Shown here: positions 24,024 through 35,700 of the stretch, piece by piece
Position numbering within the stretch: the stretch's first letter is position 1
Layout of the letters: the number at the start of each line of letters is the position of its first letter
Assembly (NCBI RefSeq): GCF_900660665.1
Contig: NZ_LR215037.1
Span: 372,001 to 436,000 of the forward strand
Reading direction: 5' to 3'
DNA from: Mycoplasmopsis maculosa
Lineage (GTDB): Bacteria; Bacillota_I; Bacilli_A; Mycoplasmatales; Metamycoplasmataceae
DNA: 64,000 bases
The notes under the pieces: generated by a model
What the model was told of the DNA's origin: nothing
What the model saw: the letters and a program-made list of their open reading frames with translations, nothing else
Database searches by the model: none
Made by a program: the position numbers and the translations under genes

Positions 24024-24049
24024 AATTACATATATTTAAGGAGAAAATT

Positions 24050-24364
24050 ATGTTTCAAGAAATTAACACAGACGAATTTAAACAAAATGTTTTACCAAAT
24101 AACAAAGGTAAATTTATACTAGTTTTTCACGCTTTATGATGTCCTCCATGTAGACAATTTAAGAATCCATTAACTGAATTAGCTGAAAAAGACGGCGTTC
24201 AAGTATATAGAATAAATGTTGATGAAAATCCTTCATTAGCTGCTGAATATAGAGTAAGCTCAATTCCTGCTTGATTTATTTACAATAATGGTGAAGTAGC
24301 TTACAACGGTGGTGGTTATTTACCATATGAAGAAATTAAAAAGGTTTTTGATAGCGTAAAATAA
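24050..24364 (+). CDS. trxA: Thioredoxin
   Basis: This is a 104-residue protein with the thioredoxin fold: the active site is WCPPCRQFKNPL near residues 29-40 and the cis-Pro is in RVSSIPAWFIY near 72. The usual motif is WCGPC; Pro in place of Gly would change redox behaviour. It follows a strong AAGGAG site and ends near a hairpin that was duplicated by the adjacent IS insertion. Confidence 0.92.
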
Positions 24365-24370
24365 TATTAA

Positions 24371-24401
24371 ACAAGAATAGTATTATTAATACTTTTCTTG
24401 T
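24371..24401. repeat. 31-bp hairpin, left copy of the IS target duplication (trxA terminator)
   Basis: A near-perfect inverted repeat: ACAAGAAtAGTATT and AATACTtTTCTTGT around a short loop, just after the trxA stop. An identical 31-base copy lies at 25826-25856 on the other side of the IS. It was most likely the original trxA terminator. Confidence 0.9.
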
Positions 24402-25825
24402 GCTAAATTGTAATTTACATCTTTACATGGTAACCAATATAATTTGGTTACCATTTTTATATATTATTTTCAAATATTACTATCGGGTAATCAAAAATAC
24501 AAGCAGTGGTTCACCACACCTATTTTTAGTGGTTGAAAAAGTACAGCAACGCAGTTTATTATTATTTATTTTTGCTACTTTTTTTAAAAAAGTAGAAATA
24601 AAAAAAGAAAAACTTAAGACATTTTCCTTTCTATTTTTTAGTTTTCCAGAATTTATTTCTTGAACCGTTACTTTCTCGTTTTTTATTTTGTCAACTGTAA
24701 AGTTTTTCGTTTAATGGTATATTTAGACCAGGCTCTTTTATTTCACAAAGTGCATACATTTCAGAAGCACTTAAGTAACCATGTATTTTTCTTGGAATAT
24801 TGTTTATTTCTCGTTGAACTTTTAAAATTTCATTATTAGAAATTAAATTAAAATCAGTTTTTTTCTTAAAAAAACGTCTAACATATCCATTAAAATTTTC
24901 GTTTGTTCCTCTTTGCTGAGAAGCATAAGGATCTGCCTTATAAATAAAAATTTTTAACTTATATCCAATTATAAAAAGTGAATTAAATTCAAATCCATTA
25001 TCAGATGTTATTGACTTAACATTTAAATTGTATATTTTTATTAGTTCAAATAATATTAAAGCAATATACCAAGGGTTTTTACTGTCAACTTTTACCAAAA
25101 TACCATATCTGCTGTATCTTTCGACAAATGATAGAATGTGTGAATGCCCTGCTTTTTGTTTTCCTACAATTAAATCTATTTCCCAATGGCCAAAAGTACT
25201 TCTTTCGTTTATTTCTTTTGGTCTTGTTCAAAACGGTCTGACTCATCTAGCACCAACTAATCTTTTATAAGCAGGTCCACCATCCCTTTTTCCGCCTTTT
25301 GTGTATTGTTTCCTCAAAATATTTTTTCGCTTTATTACTCATAAATTTGAATTTATCCAGTTATAAACTGTTTTAATGCTTGGTATCTTAAAATTAAAAT
25401 TATTTTTAATATATAAATGTGTTAGTTCAACGCTAAAAGTTTTTTTGTTATATTTGTTTTTAAACTCTTTAGAGTAGTGTTTATATGAATTCATTTTATT
25501 TATAAATTTAAAATGATTTTTTCATTTTTCTCTATTTCTATGCTTTACTTCTGCATATTCAGAGTTATAACCTCAATAATCAGAATTTATTTTTATTTCA
25601 TTTGAAATAGATTGTCTTGAAATATTTAAAATTTTTGCTATTTCTGAAATAGTTTTTCTTTCAACATTTAAACTAATATCTATAATGCTTCTTATTTTAT
25701 AATTAATTTTAATATAATTCATTTGCTGTGATCTCAAGTTTTTCTTGGGATTTTTTTATATAAAAAAACACCCTTTTTTAATTTTTGCATAAAAAAGGGT
25801 GTCAAGATGTAAATTACAATGTGGC
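24402..25825 (-). mobile_element. IS30-family insertion sequence, copy 2 (intact)
   Basis: The element is 1424 bp, bounded by inverted repeats of about 21 bases with two mismatches (gcYaMattgtaatttacatct) and by an exact 31-bp direct repeat (24371-24401 and 25826-25856). It holds one complete transposase on the minus strand. Mycoplasma IS30-type elements such as IS1630 of M. fermentans are known to target inverted repeats and make unusually long duplications, and this one fits that behaviour. Confidence 0.92.
24631..25722 (-). CDS. IS30-family DDE transposase
   Basis: This is a 363-residue intact protein in code 4, using both TGG and TGA for Trp. An N-terminal helix-turn-helix (ISEIAKILNISRQSISNEIK, about residues 24-43) is followed by the catalytic core: FGHWEIDLIVGKQKAGHS (first Asp), SITSDNGFEFNS (second Asp) and RGTNENFNGYVRRFFKKKTD (Glu), the IS30 arrangement. 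The start ATG 25722 lies in an AT-rich stretch about 100 bases inside the right inverted repeat. It could also mobilise the decayed copy at 5887-7266. Confidence 0.92.
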
Positions 25826-25856
25826 ACAAGAATAGTATTATTAATACTTTTCTTGT
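25826..25856. repeat. 31-bp hairpin, right copy of the IS target duplication
   Basis: It is identical to 24371-24401 and followed by a T run, so it can still act as a terminator. See the left copy. Confidence 0.9.
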
Positions 25857-25975
25857 TTTTTTAAATATTCAAATTTATTAATGCAAATTAATAAGTTTTG
25901 AAATCATACTAATAATATAAAATTTAATATATATTAATCAAATTTTTATAATACATTAATAAAAAAAGGAAATAT

Positions 25976-28900
25976 ATGAAAAAGAAACTAAATTTATTAA
26001 GCCCGTTACTAATATCAACATTATTTACTAGTATTTCATGTTCTGTAAATACTGATTATTCTAAAGAAGAAAAAATTCAAGTTGATAAAGTAAAAAAAAT
26101 ATTTTGATGAAAATAATTTAAATTATTTTACAAATATAAAAAGAAATGTTCTTTTAGATATTGAAAGCAAAAACTATCCAATAGAACTTACAGATAGATT
26201 AATTACTTTTTTAAATATTTATAAAAATATTTATAAAACAGATATTAATAAACCTTTTAAAGAGTTAAAGAATTATTTTATTGATAACAATATAACTTCT
26301 AAACTTGAAGAGTATGATAAATATCTAAATACAAATAGTAATTTATATAGAAATATTAATTTAGATTTAATTTCACAAATTGAAGAAACTTATTTAAAAA
26401 TTAAAATAAGAAATGACAAAATAAGTCAAGAAAATGAATCTTTTGAAGAGTTTATAAATAATTTAAACGAGATTAAATTAGACTTTAATATTATTTTTGA
26501 ATATATAAAATCTTATAGAGCTAATTTATTTATATATTTATATAGTTATAATAAAATAAATCATAATGTTAAAGAGTTAATTCATAGTTTAAATAAAAAT
26601 ATGATCAATATATCTAGTTTAATTAATAATTATAAAAATATTGATTCTAGTTTATTAAATGAAGCAGATAATTTTTTAATAAATTTTAATAATTTAAATA
26701 ATATAGAAGAAATTATTGCAAAATCAAACAAAATAATTGAATCTTTTAGAGAAACGATATTAACAAATAACCTTTTAAGTTCAAATTTAGTTTCATTGAA
26801 AGAAAAAGCGAAAAATAAAATAAATAATTCTAATATTTTAACAAACGATGAAAAAGAATTTTTATTAAAAGAAAATGAAAAAATAATTTTTTATGATGAA
26901 TATGAAAAAAATGATATTTTATTTAAAAAATTAGAGCAAAGAATTGACAACAAAATTAATGAATTAAAACTTGAAATTGATAAACTTTCATTTTCAAGTA
27001 AAAATAAAGAATTATTAAAAGAATATGCTGATATTATTACTGATGTAGAACAAGTTAACTTATTAAAAGAAAATATTGAATTAATTATAAATAAAACAAA
27101 TGAATTAATTAGTTCTATAAATTCAATAAATGAAAAAATTAATTCAAATACTTTTAAAAATAAATACGCCTATAAATTTTATAAAGAACTGTATAAATTT
27201 AATAATTTAGTTGAAAACAACTCTATTAAAAATATAAATATTCTAAATTTAAATGAAAACATTAAAGAAATTGATGATTTAATATCTTACTATAATCAGC
27301 TAATTTCAGAAGAATCTTCTGACCAAAACAACAATGAAAAAACTGTTTTAGAACTTTTTAAAGAAGAAACTGAATCAATTTATAATTTAGAAAATCCTAA
27401 TGTTCAAAGATATTCTCTTAATGAATATAGCACTTCTGCTTCATTTGATTTTTTAAATGCAAAAGTTTTATTTGATAATTTTGATACAAATTCTTATAAT
27501 TTCGAAATAGTTAATTTAACCCTTGATAATGATGATAAAAATATTTTAAATGTAGAGGTAAGAGCTGAGTTAAGAGAAAAACCAGAAATTAATTACACTT
27601 TTATTAAAAAACACACATTTACAAAAGATATAAATCAAACAATAAATGACTTAAATATAGTAAATTTAGATCAAAATTATGAAATAAACTATTATGAACT
27701 ATCTAAATTAACAATTGAACAATTTAATAATTTAGATTTTGAAAACAAAACAAAGTATTTTAAACCTAAATCTAGAAAAATAAGTAAATTTTTTAATTAT
27801 AAACTAACAGACAATTTTAGTATTTCAGAAAATAAAATTGTTACAACATTAGATGTTATGTTTAATAATCAAAAAATAAAAAGTTTTAATATATCAACAA
27901 ATAATGCTATTAATTTTATTACCAATATTGAAAACCAAGAAGAGGAAATAGATAATAGAGATGAACAAAAAATATTAAGTATTATAAAAAGTTCAAATAT
28001 TTCTGACTTAATGTCTTTAGTAAAAATAAAAGAAGAAAGCAAAGTAAGTCATATAAATTATTTAGCTTCAGATGGTATTGAAGCCTTTCATTCACTATAT
28101 GAATTACCCAAGTTTGGTAAATTTGAAATTTTTATAAAAGAATTACTAAATATTGAAGATTATGAAGGAAGAGCTGAATTTGTTTTCTGATATAAAAAAG
28201 ATGGTGTTGAAGTTCCATTTCAAAATATTGAAGAATTAAGAAGATATAAAAAACGTATTGGTAGTTTTAAATTTTTAACTTTTGCTGATATTAAACCAAA
28301 AAATAATGAAAATTTTACTGCAGAAGACTTTACTAATTACGAGCAGCCTTCTAATAATTATTTAGAAATAGCTAATTCTATTAATGAATCAAACTTCTTC
28401 TTTAGAAAATCATGAGGCGAAACAAGAAACACAAATTATAGAGTTATAAATCCTTCTGATCTAATTGAACAAAAGGCAGAAATTGGTCTTGAATATATGC
28501 TTGATATTAAAAGAAATCAAAATACTAATGGCGGCATTAACTATGATAATGATGCTTATGTTCCATTAGAAGCAAGTATTTTTTCAGATGAAATACAAAT
28601 TAATAATACTGATTTAAACCCATTAAGAAGACAGTTTTTTGTTTATTACTACGATTTACAAAAAGTTGGAAAAAGAGGAATGAGTTTTAAACTAGGGTAT
28701 ATAAGTAAAACAAACACAAATGTAAGATTCACAATAGATAAAAGGTATACATTAATAAATTTAGTAAATGACTATCAACAAGCTTTATATCCTGAAATTA
28801 TTTTAAATAATATAAAATTAAGCGACTTAAATATAAATAAGGAAGTTTTAGCAACTAAAAAAGCTAAGGAGTTTACTGAAAATATTGAAGAGTTAAATCA

Positions 28901-30797
28901 ATATATAACAATAAATTCAACTAATGATGAACTATCATATAAAAATTATTCATTACCTGTTTCATATTTTAAAATAGCACAAATTGCAAAAATAAGTGGT
29001 AATTCAGCTTATATAAAATTAAAGGTTAAAAGCAAAAATGATCAATGAATTATTGGGAATAATTGATATAAAATTGATAATTTTATGGAAACAAATGAAC
29101 CAATTATAAATGAATATCTTGAATTTTCTAATGATAATTTAAAAACAATTTATGAGTCAAATGATAATATCTTAAGAGAAAGAATTTTAGAACCTCTTTG
29201 AGAAGATTTACTATGATCATTAGATGAAAAAATAAATGTTGCAAAATGAACTTTAAAAAAGAAATATTTAGAAAAAACATTATTAAAAAATAATTCAAAA
29301 AATAGATATTTGAAATTCCAAATATTAGGAAACTCTTTAGTAAACGATTCTAGAAAAAATTCAAGAATAAGAGATATTTCAAATAGTACTATTTTGCAAA
29401 TAAATTTTGACGAATTAATAGATAAAAAAGTTTTATTAAATGAATTTTATGCAACAGATGGTAACAATAAATTTAAATATTATATTAGTGTTGCTTGAAA
29501 TGAAAATGAAGGAATTAAATTTAAAATATGAACAGAAGATAGTAGTTATAAAATAATTATTAATGATCCTGAAACTCAAAGATTTAATTCTAACCAAACT
29601 AAATTTGATAAAAATAGAGCATTTGTTATTTTACCTGCTGCTGTTAAAACAACAATTAAATATTCAAATGATGAAGAAAATGAAAACTTTAATATTGATC
29701 AAAACAGATTTGATTACAAAAATATTGAATACAATGAATTTTCACAACCTATTTTATTTTATAGTGATTTAGACTTTCAAAAAAATAAAGATGTTTATTA
29801 CCCAAACCAAAATGTTCATTATAAATTACATGAAGGATATAAACTTAGTGGCGAGCAATTACGTATTAAACAATATAGAGATTGAGATTTAGTAGAATCA
29901 GTTTATTCAAGAAACTTATTAATAGATGGAAATACTTGATTTGGTACAGTAAGTATTATTGCAAAAGTTAATAATGATCCTAATGATGCTACATTTTACG
30001 CAATAACAAATAATCACGTTGAAGGTGGCAATAGTTTAAATTTTGCTGGTCTTACAGGTAATAATTTCCTTCCTACTAGAAATAACAAAAAATATGGTTT
30101 TGCTCCATATACTATGAATAATATTGATAAAAAATATAATATTAGAATTTCTGGTGTACAAACATTGCATAATACACAAATAAAAATTCTATGAACTGGT
30201 AAAGAACAATTACCAGTTGAAGGAACAAGTAAAAGTAATCAAGATTTAACTGTGTTTATAATGGATTTAAATGATAAATTAAGAAGTGCTAGATCTAGTG
30301 GAAATATGCAAATTGTTTGAAAAATAGAGAATCTAATGAAAAAAGGAAACGCAAAATTTGATGTTCCTGCAAATCAAATCAACGTAAACGTTCCTTCTTT
30401 AAGAGAATTTTCTACATTAGGATGACCTAGCACTACTTATGCTGGTTCAATAAATAGAAGATCAAGTATTTCAGATAATTATGTTGAAGTTAGATTTTTA
30501 AGTAATTATTCTCCTGTTTTTACAGGTAGTGGAGCTTCAGGAAGTGGTATGTATATATCTAATGATAGATACTTTTCTACATGACAATCAGGAAATGGTA
30601 GAGGTGTTTCTAGCGGAATAAGATATGATACACGAACACATAATTATTTTGGCATCAATTGAAATAACGAAAATCCTCTTACTTTAAATAATTTCAACTC
30701 TGTTGCTTCACAAATTTTTAAAGCAAATTTATATGACCCTAATAAATATGATTTACCTTGATATTTAAAAGAAATTAAAAACGAAGGAGATAAATAA
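25976..30797 (+). pseudogene. DUF31 serine-peptidase lipoprotein, locus 1, out of frame at an A8 run (possibly phase-variable)
   Basis: ATG 25976 follows AAAAAAAGGAA and begins a lipoprotein signal peptide (LFTSISC, acylated Cys at residue 22). After 39 codons the frame meets an A8 run (26092-26099) and stops at 26114-26116. With A7 it would run on to TAA 30795-30797, giving about 1600 residues. The N-terminal ~450 residues after the signal are helical and coiled-coil-like; the central part matches the paralogue at 32753-37672. The peptidase domain at the end has a trypsin-like triad as in DUF31: His in AITNNHVEGG (about 1345), Asp in QDLTVFIMDLN, and Ser in GSGASGSGMY (about 1520). DUF31 members include mycoplasma immunoglobulin proteases, so a host-protein target is plausible. 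It overlaps the next gene by one base. Confidence 0.85.
26092..26099. repeat. A8 homopolymer that breaks the locus 1 peptidase frame
   Basis: Eight A residues lie 16 codons after the lipoprotein Cys. The upstream and downstream frames differ by one base; A7 or A10 would restore a full-length protein. Confidence 0.85.
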
Positions 30798-32038
30798 TGT
30801 TAAAAAATAAAATAAAATTATTTTCAACCGGAATTTTATTTACTCCTATTGTTGTTATTTCTTGCTCAAACAATAGTAAAACAGAAATAGAAAAAGATAA
30901 TAAATATATAGAAAATAATAATTTTACTAATAAAATAGATTTAAGTTTAGGTAATAATAATAAAGAAGTTGAAATTAATACACCAAAATTGAACAATTAT
31001 AAAGCATATATAAATCCTATTTTTAAAATTTTTTCAGGTGAAAAAATTTTAAACAACCAACTACCTAGCAACATTAAATTTTTTACCGAAGATAATAATG
31101 AAAGATTTTTTAGTGTTAATTGAAATCATGATGATTTAAAAGTATTTTATAATGATTCGAAAATATTTGGAACTGTAATAATAAACAATGAAGAAGTTAA
31201 AGTCTTTGCAAAAGTGTACACTCAAGACAAAAAGAAAATTGTAGAATCTGATTATGTTGTAAAAGAAGATAATTGAAGTATTGATATTGAAAAAAGTACT
31301 CACGATGGTGGTATACCAAATTTATCTAAATTAATAGATAGAAACGGAAATTATGTAGATAGTGGATCTAGATGAGACAATTGAGGAACGTTCGGAAAAG
31401 ATCAAAACAATAATTTAGTTTTTCATTGACAAAATAAAGAAATAATATCTAGATTAGAACTAATATTTTGAAAATACGCCTCAAATGGAAATTCTAGTGG
31501 TAAATTACCTAAAAAAATATTTGTTCAACATTCAGAAGATGGAATTAATTGAACGAATGTAAATAATCAAGATAAAATTACTGATGAAGAATTAGGACCT
31601 ATGGGTACGTATAATAATAGGTTAATAAACATTTCTGATGTTAAAAGAATAAACTTTTCTCCAATAAAAACAAATTGGATAAGAATAAACTGAGAAGCAG
31701 CTGTAAATTCTAATAATCAAAAACATATTATTGGTATTACAAATGTTTCATTTAAAGGAACCACATTTGAAGACAAATTAATTATTAATAAAAACAATAA
31801 TATCAATGAAGTTATAATTGATGAAAATACTTATAAAATAGATTTTCAAAATAAAGAAACAACAATAAACATAGATGATATAAATAAAAAAATTATGTTT
31901 TCTTCAAAAGCCACTTTTATTAACACTTTTATAACAGAAGAAACAAATGAACATAAAAAATATTTAATTATTTCATATAATGATATTGGAGATTATAAAA
32001 TTCATAATTTAATTTTAGTTAAAAATAAGCAAAAATAG
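30797..32038 (+). CDS. Lipoprotein with discoidin-like (F5/8 type C) domain, locus 1
   Basis: This is a 413-residue lipoprotein with signal peptide ending VVISC (Cys about 23). Residues ~170-320 resemble a galactose-binding/discoidin jelly roll: DSGSRWDNWGTFG, ISRLELIFWKYASNG, PKKIFVQHSEDGINWTNV, and WIRINWEAA. Such domains usually bind sugars or lipids. The reading frame is intact with TGA as Trp. Its start overlaps the stop of the DUF31 gene (TAATG), so translation is coupled, although an upstream GGAGAT site is also present. The paralogue at 37672-38927 has the same layout. Confidence 0.85.
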
Positions 32039-32061
32039 AAAAATAATTTAATTAACAATTT

Positions 32062-32098
32062 ATACCTTTTTAAAATACAAATAAAAAGGTATTTTTTT
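32062..32098 (+). terminator. Terminator of DUF31 locus 1
   Basis: A 10-base stem (ATACCTTTTT/AAAAAGGTAT) with an 11-base loop is followed by seven T. It lies 24 bases after the lipoprotein stop. Confidence 0.9.
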
Positions 32099-32152
32099 AA
32101 TAAAAAAACACCTTATCTTTTCTCAAAATACCTATTGTTAGATATAAAACAC

Positions 32153-32563
32153 TTATAGAATATTCGTTAATAAAATTTTTATTTGTTTTATCAAGTTTTT
32201 TAAAACCGAATCTAATACTTCTGAAGTAAATTCAGTATAAAGTCAAGTTTTTTTGATTCCTTAATTTTCATCTATTTCTAAAACATTATGTGAATAAAGT
32301 TTCAAATTATTTTCATCTTCTAAATCGTATTTAAAAATTTCTTTATATTTCTCTATTAAGATTTTTTCCTCTTAACTAATGTTTATATTTTTTAGAAAAT
32401 CAAATAAAGAAGGATAAATAATTTTTAATTTAGATGGTATAGTTTTGCTATTAAAAATTTTCATATTTAAACTTTTATTTTTTAAAGTTAAATCTAAAAG
32501 TTTTTCTTTTCAATTATTAATATTTTTTATTAATTAATCTTTATTTATTATGTTTTCTAACAT
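32153..32563 (-). pseudogene. N-terminal fragment of a DUF4011-type helicase, with in-frame stops
   Basis: From ATG 32563, with a ribosome site (AAGGAG) upstream, the frame is in one register for 137 codons but has three TAA codons inside (near 32534, 32378 and 32264). The recognisable part is NWKEKLLDLTLKNKSLN, the Trp...LLDLT.RN.LLN pattern at the start of DUF4011-containing SF1 helicases. The rest of the helicase is missing. The fragment lies between two DUF31 loci. Confidence 0.55.
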
Positions 32564-32752
32564 GCAATGACTCCTTAATTTAAATTTTTAAATTAATATA
32601 TAAAAAAAATAAAGTTTAATAAAACTATTATTGATTTTTATATAAACTTTTATACAAATATTATAAACTGCTGTTGAATATTTAAATCGATTTGCACATT
32701 TTTTCATATTTTTTATTAAAAAATCGCAAAACCTTTAAGTCTTGCGATAGTT

Positions 32753-35700
32753 TTATTTTTCTATTGTTTTATAAAATCAAGGTATATCATATGAATTTGG
32801 ATCAAACACATTTGCTCTTAATATTTGCGATCCAAATGATCTATTATTTAATAAAGTTAAAGGATCTTCATTATTTCAATTTATACCTAAATAATTGTAT
32901 TCATTTGTTTCGTAATTTCTACCATATAATTCTTTTGAAAGAATACCACCATATAATGTAGAAATATATCTATTGTCATCAATAAAGAATCCGCTACCAG
33001 AATTACCACCTGTAATTCTAACAAATGAATAATCATCTTGTATTTTAATAGGTAATGTTTTTTCTGAAACATTTGGTCTATGATTTATATAACCTGTTTG
33101 ATCACCTAAAGGGAATCCTATATGTGCTGAATCTTTAATATTTGGACCTGGAATAAATCCATATTTAGAACTTTCAAAATCAAACTTTAATTGAGGCAGT
33201 TTAAATCAATTTTCTAAATATTTAACTACTTGAAATCTACCTAGTCTCTTCATAGCTTTTATTATAGGATTTATATCTCAAATAACAATTGATAAGTCAG
33301 CATTGTCTACTTTTTTACCGTCTTTGCTTAATTGTTCTTTACCTGTTCAAATAACTTTTGTAGTAACATTAAAACCTTGTTGTTTTTCTCTATATCCGCC
33401 TACATAATTAAAGCTTTGAGCATCAGTATTTGGTCCAGGTAATAAATTGTTTCCAACATATTCATAAGGTACTGTAAAGTAGAATTTAAATACTCTATCA
33501 CCTTTGTTATCGTAGTCTTTTAAGAATTTTTCTCCTGAATAATCGTTTCAAGTGTTAATTTTATCATCCATCCCTTGAACGTGATGATTAGTTAAAAAAT
33601 AAAATCTTCCATCTTTAGGATCATTGTTTAATTTTCCTATCATGGATGCTGTACCGTTAGTATAACGCATAGTTCTAGCCATTATTGTATTAACTAACGG
33701 TCATTGTTTTCATTCTTTTATTCTAATATGATCAGCGTTCATTTTATAACCATTATGTAAGTTATATCTTACATTTTGATTTGGATTATAAAACGATGTA
33801 TTCATTAATTTTAATTCATCATTGTAAAATAAAATAGGTTGATTAGTTTGATTGTAATCTACTTTGTTATAGTTGAATTGGTTTGTGTATTGATTAAACT
33901 CTTCATATTCTACATTGTTTTCATACTCTATAATTGTTTTAACACCAGCTGGCATTATCAAGAATGCTTTATTCGCTTCATAAACTTGGTTATTTTCAAA
34001 TTTAACTAAATCAGGCGAGTCAATAATAATTTTTTGTTCTTTATTATCTAAAGAAATAAAAACTTCAATTCCTGTTTCATTATTTCAATTAAAAGTAATT
34101 GTTATATCATAACTAGGAATATTTTTTTCTGGACTAAAGTTTATTTTTTGTTTTAAACTTCCTTTTGAAATTAAATCATCAAAATCAATTTTTGCATTTA
34201 TTCCATATTCATTTGAAAGTATTCTATTAGTTTTATTAAAGTCATTAATAAATTTATTTGCATAAAAATGGAAAGAAATTTTTCTATTTTGTGCATTATT
34301 TTTAAAAAATGTCTCTGCTAAATATTTCTTATCAAGTTTTCAATAAGCTACATTATTAGTTTTGTCTAAATTTCAAATTAAATCTTTATAATTAGGCTCT
34401 AAAATTCTTTTTCTATACACTAAATTATTTTCTAAAAATACTGTATTTAAGTTAGAATCATAAAAATCCAATTTTTCACTAGATTTATTTACTTCGCTTT
34501 TTCTAAAACCTGTTACTTTATATCAAGTGTTTCCTAAAATTTCCTCTTTAAAATTAATTACTTTATTGTTTTCAAATTTTCAATTTTGTCTTGTAGTTTT
34601 AAAGCGAATAAAGGCTTCATCATTGTTTATTTTTTTGATTTGAGCTATTTTAATGTTATTAACGCCAAATTCAAAATTTTTATAAATTAATTTACCATTA
34701 ATATTGTTAATTGAAATAGCTTGTTCTAATTCTTCTAAATTATTTAAAAACTCATTTGCTGTTTTAGAAGATAAAATACTCTTGTCAATTAATAAATCAC
34801 TACCTTTTATATTATTTAAAATAATTTCAGGATATAAAACTTGTTCATAATCATTAACTAAGTTTATAAAAGAAAATTCTTTATTTAAAGCGTATCTAAT
34901 ATTTGTGTTCGTTTTATCTATAAAAGCTACTTTAAATTTCAAACCTCTTTTTCCATTTTCTTTTATATCATAATAAAAAATGTGATATTTATTATTAAGT
35001 TTATTAATATTTTCTGTATCGTTTTTTACCAATAAATCTTTTTCATAAATTCCTGCATTAAATGGAACATAATCTTCATTTTCTAAATTAATTCCTTTGT
35101 TATCAGTTGAAGAAACTAATTTAAAAAAGTATTGTAGTTTAGTAAAAGCTTCTTGTTCTAAAAAGTTCTTTGGATTTATAGATTTATATCATATATATTT
35201 ATTATCCGAAATAACTTTACCAACAGCCTTTCTTAAATCAAAGTTTGTTTCATCTAAAGTGTTAATTATTTCTAAATCTTCAGCAGGGATTGTATTGGTA
35301 CTATTAAAATCATCAGTTGTAAAATACTTATTATTTTTTGGAGAAATATCTTCAAAATTTTCCATTCTAAAATTATCAATTTTTTTAATTTTTGAATTTA
35401 AGTTTGCATCTGAAGTAATTTCTGCCATATTTCCATTTTCCGTATATCAAAATGTTACTCTTGCACTACCATTTTTATTATCTGCGGAAATTAAATCCTT
35501 TATTGCTAATTGATACTTACCAAATTTTGGTAATTCATATTCATTTTCAAAAGCCTCTTTAACTTGTGAAGCCAAATAGTGACTATGAGTTTTTGTAGAT
35601 GTTTTTTTAATAGAAGTTAATTCAAGAATATTTAAAATATTTCCATTTATTAATGAAATTATTTTTTCTTTATTTACCTTATCAATATAAGATTCTTTTT

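Noticed and set aside
25976-32038. Reading the DUF31 locus as a MIB-MIP immunoglobulin system.
   Set aside because: The peptidase fits DUF31, but the partner shows a discoidin-like domain and nothing I recognise as MIB.
32692-33072. Short frames on both strands near the end of DUF31 locus 2.
   Set aside because: Out-of-frame shadows of the peptidase domain, whose triad lies in the other frame.
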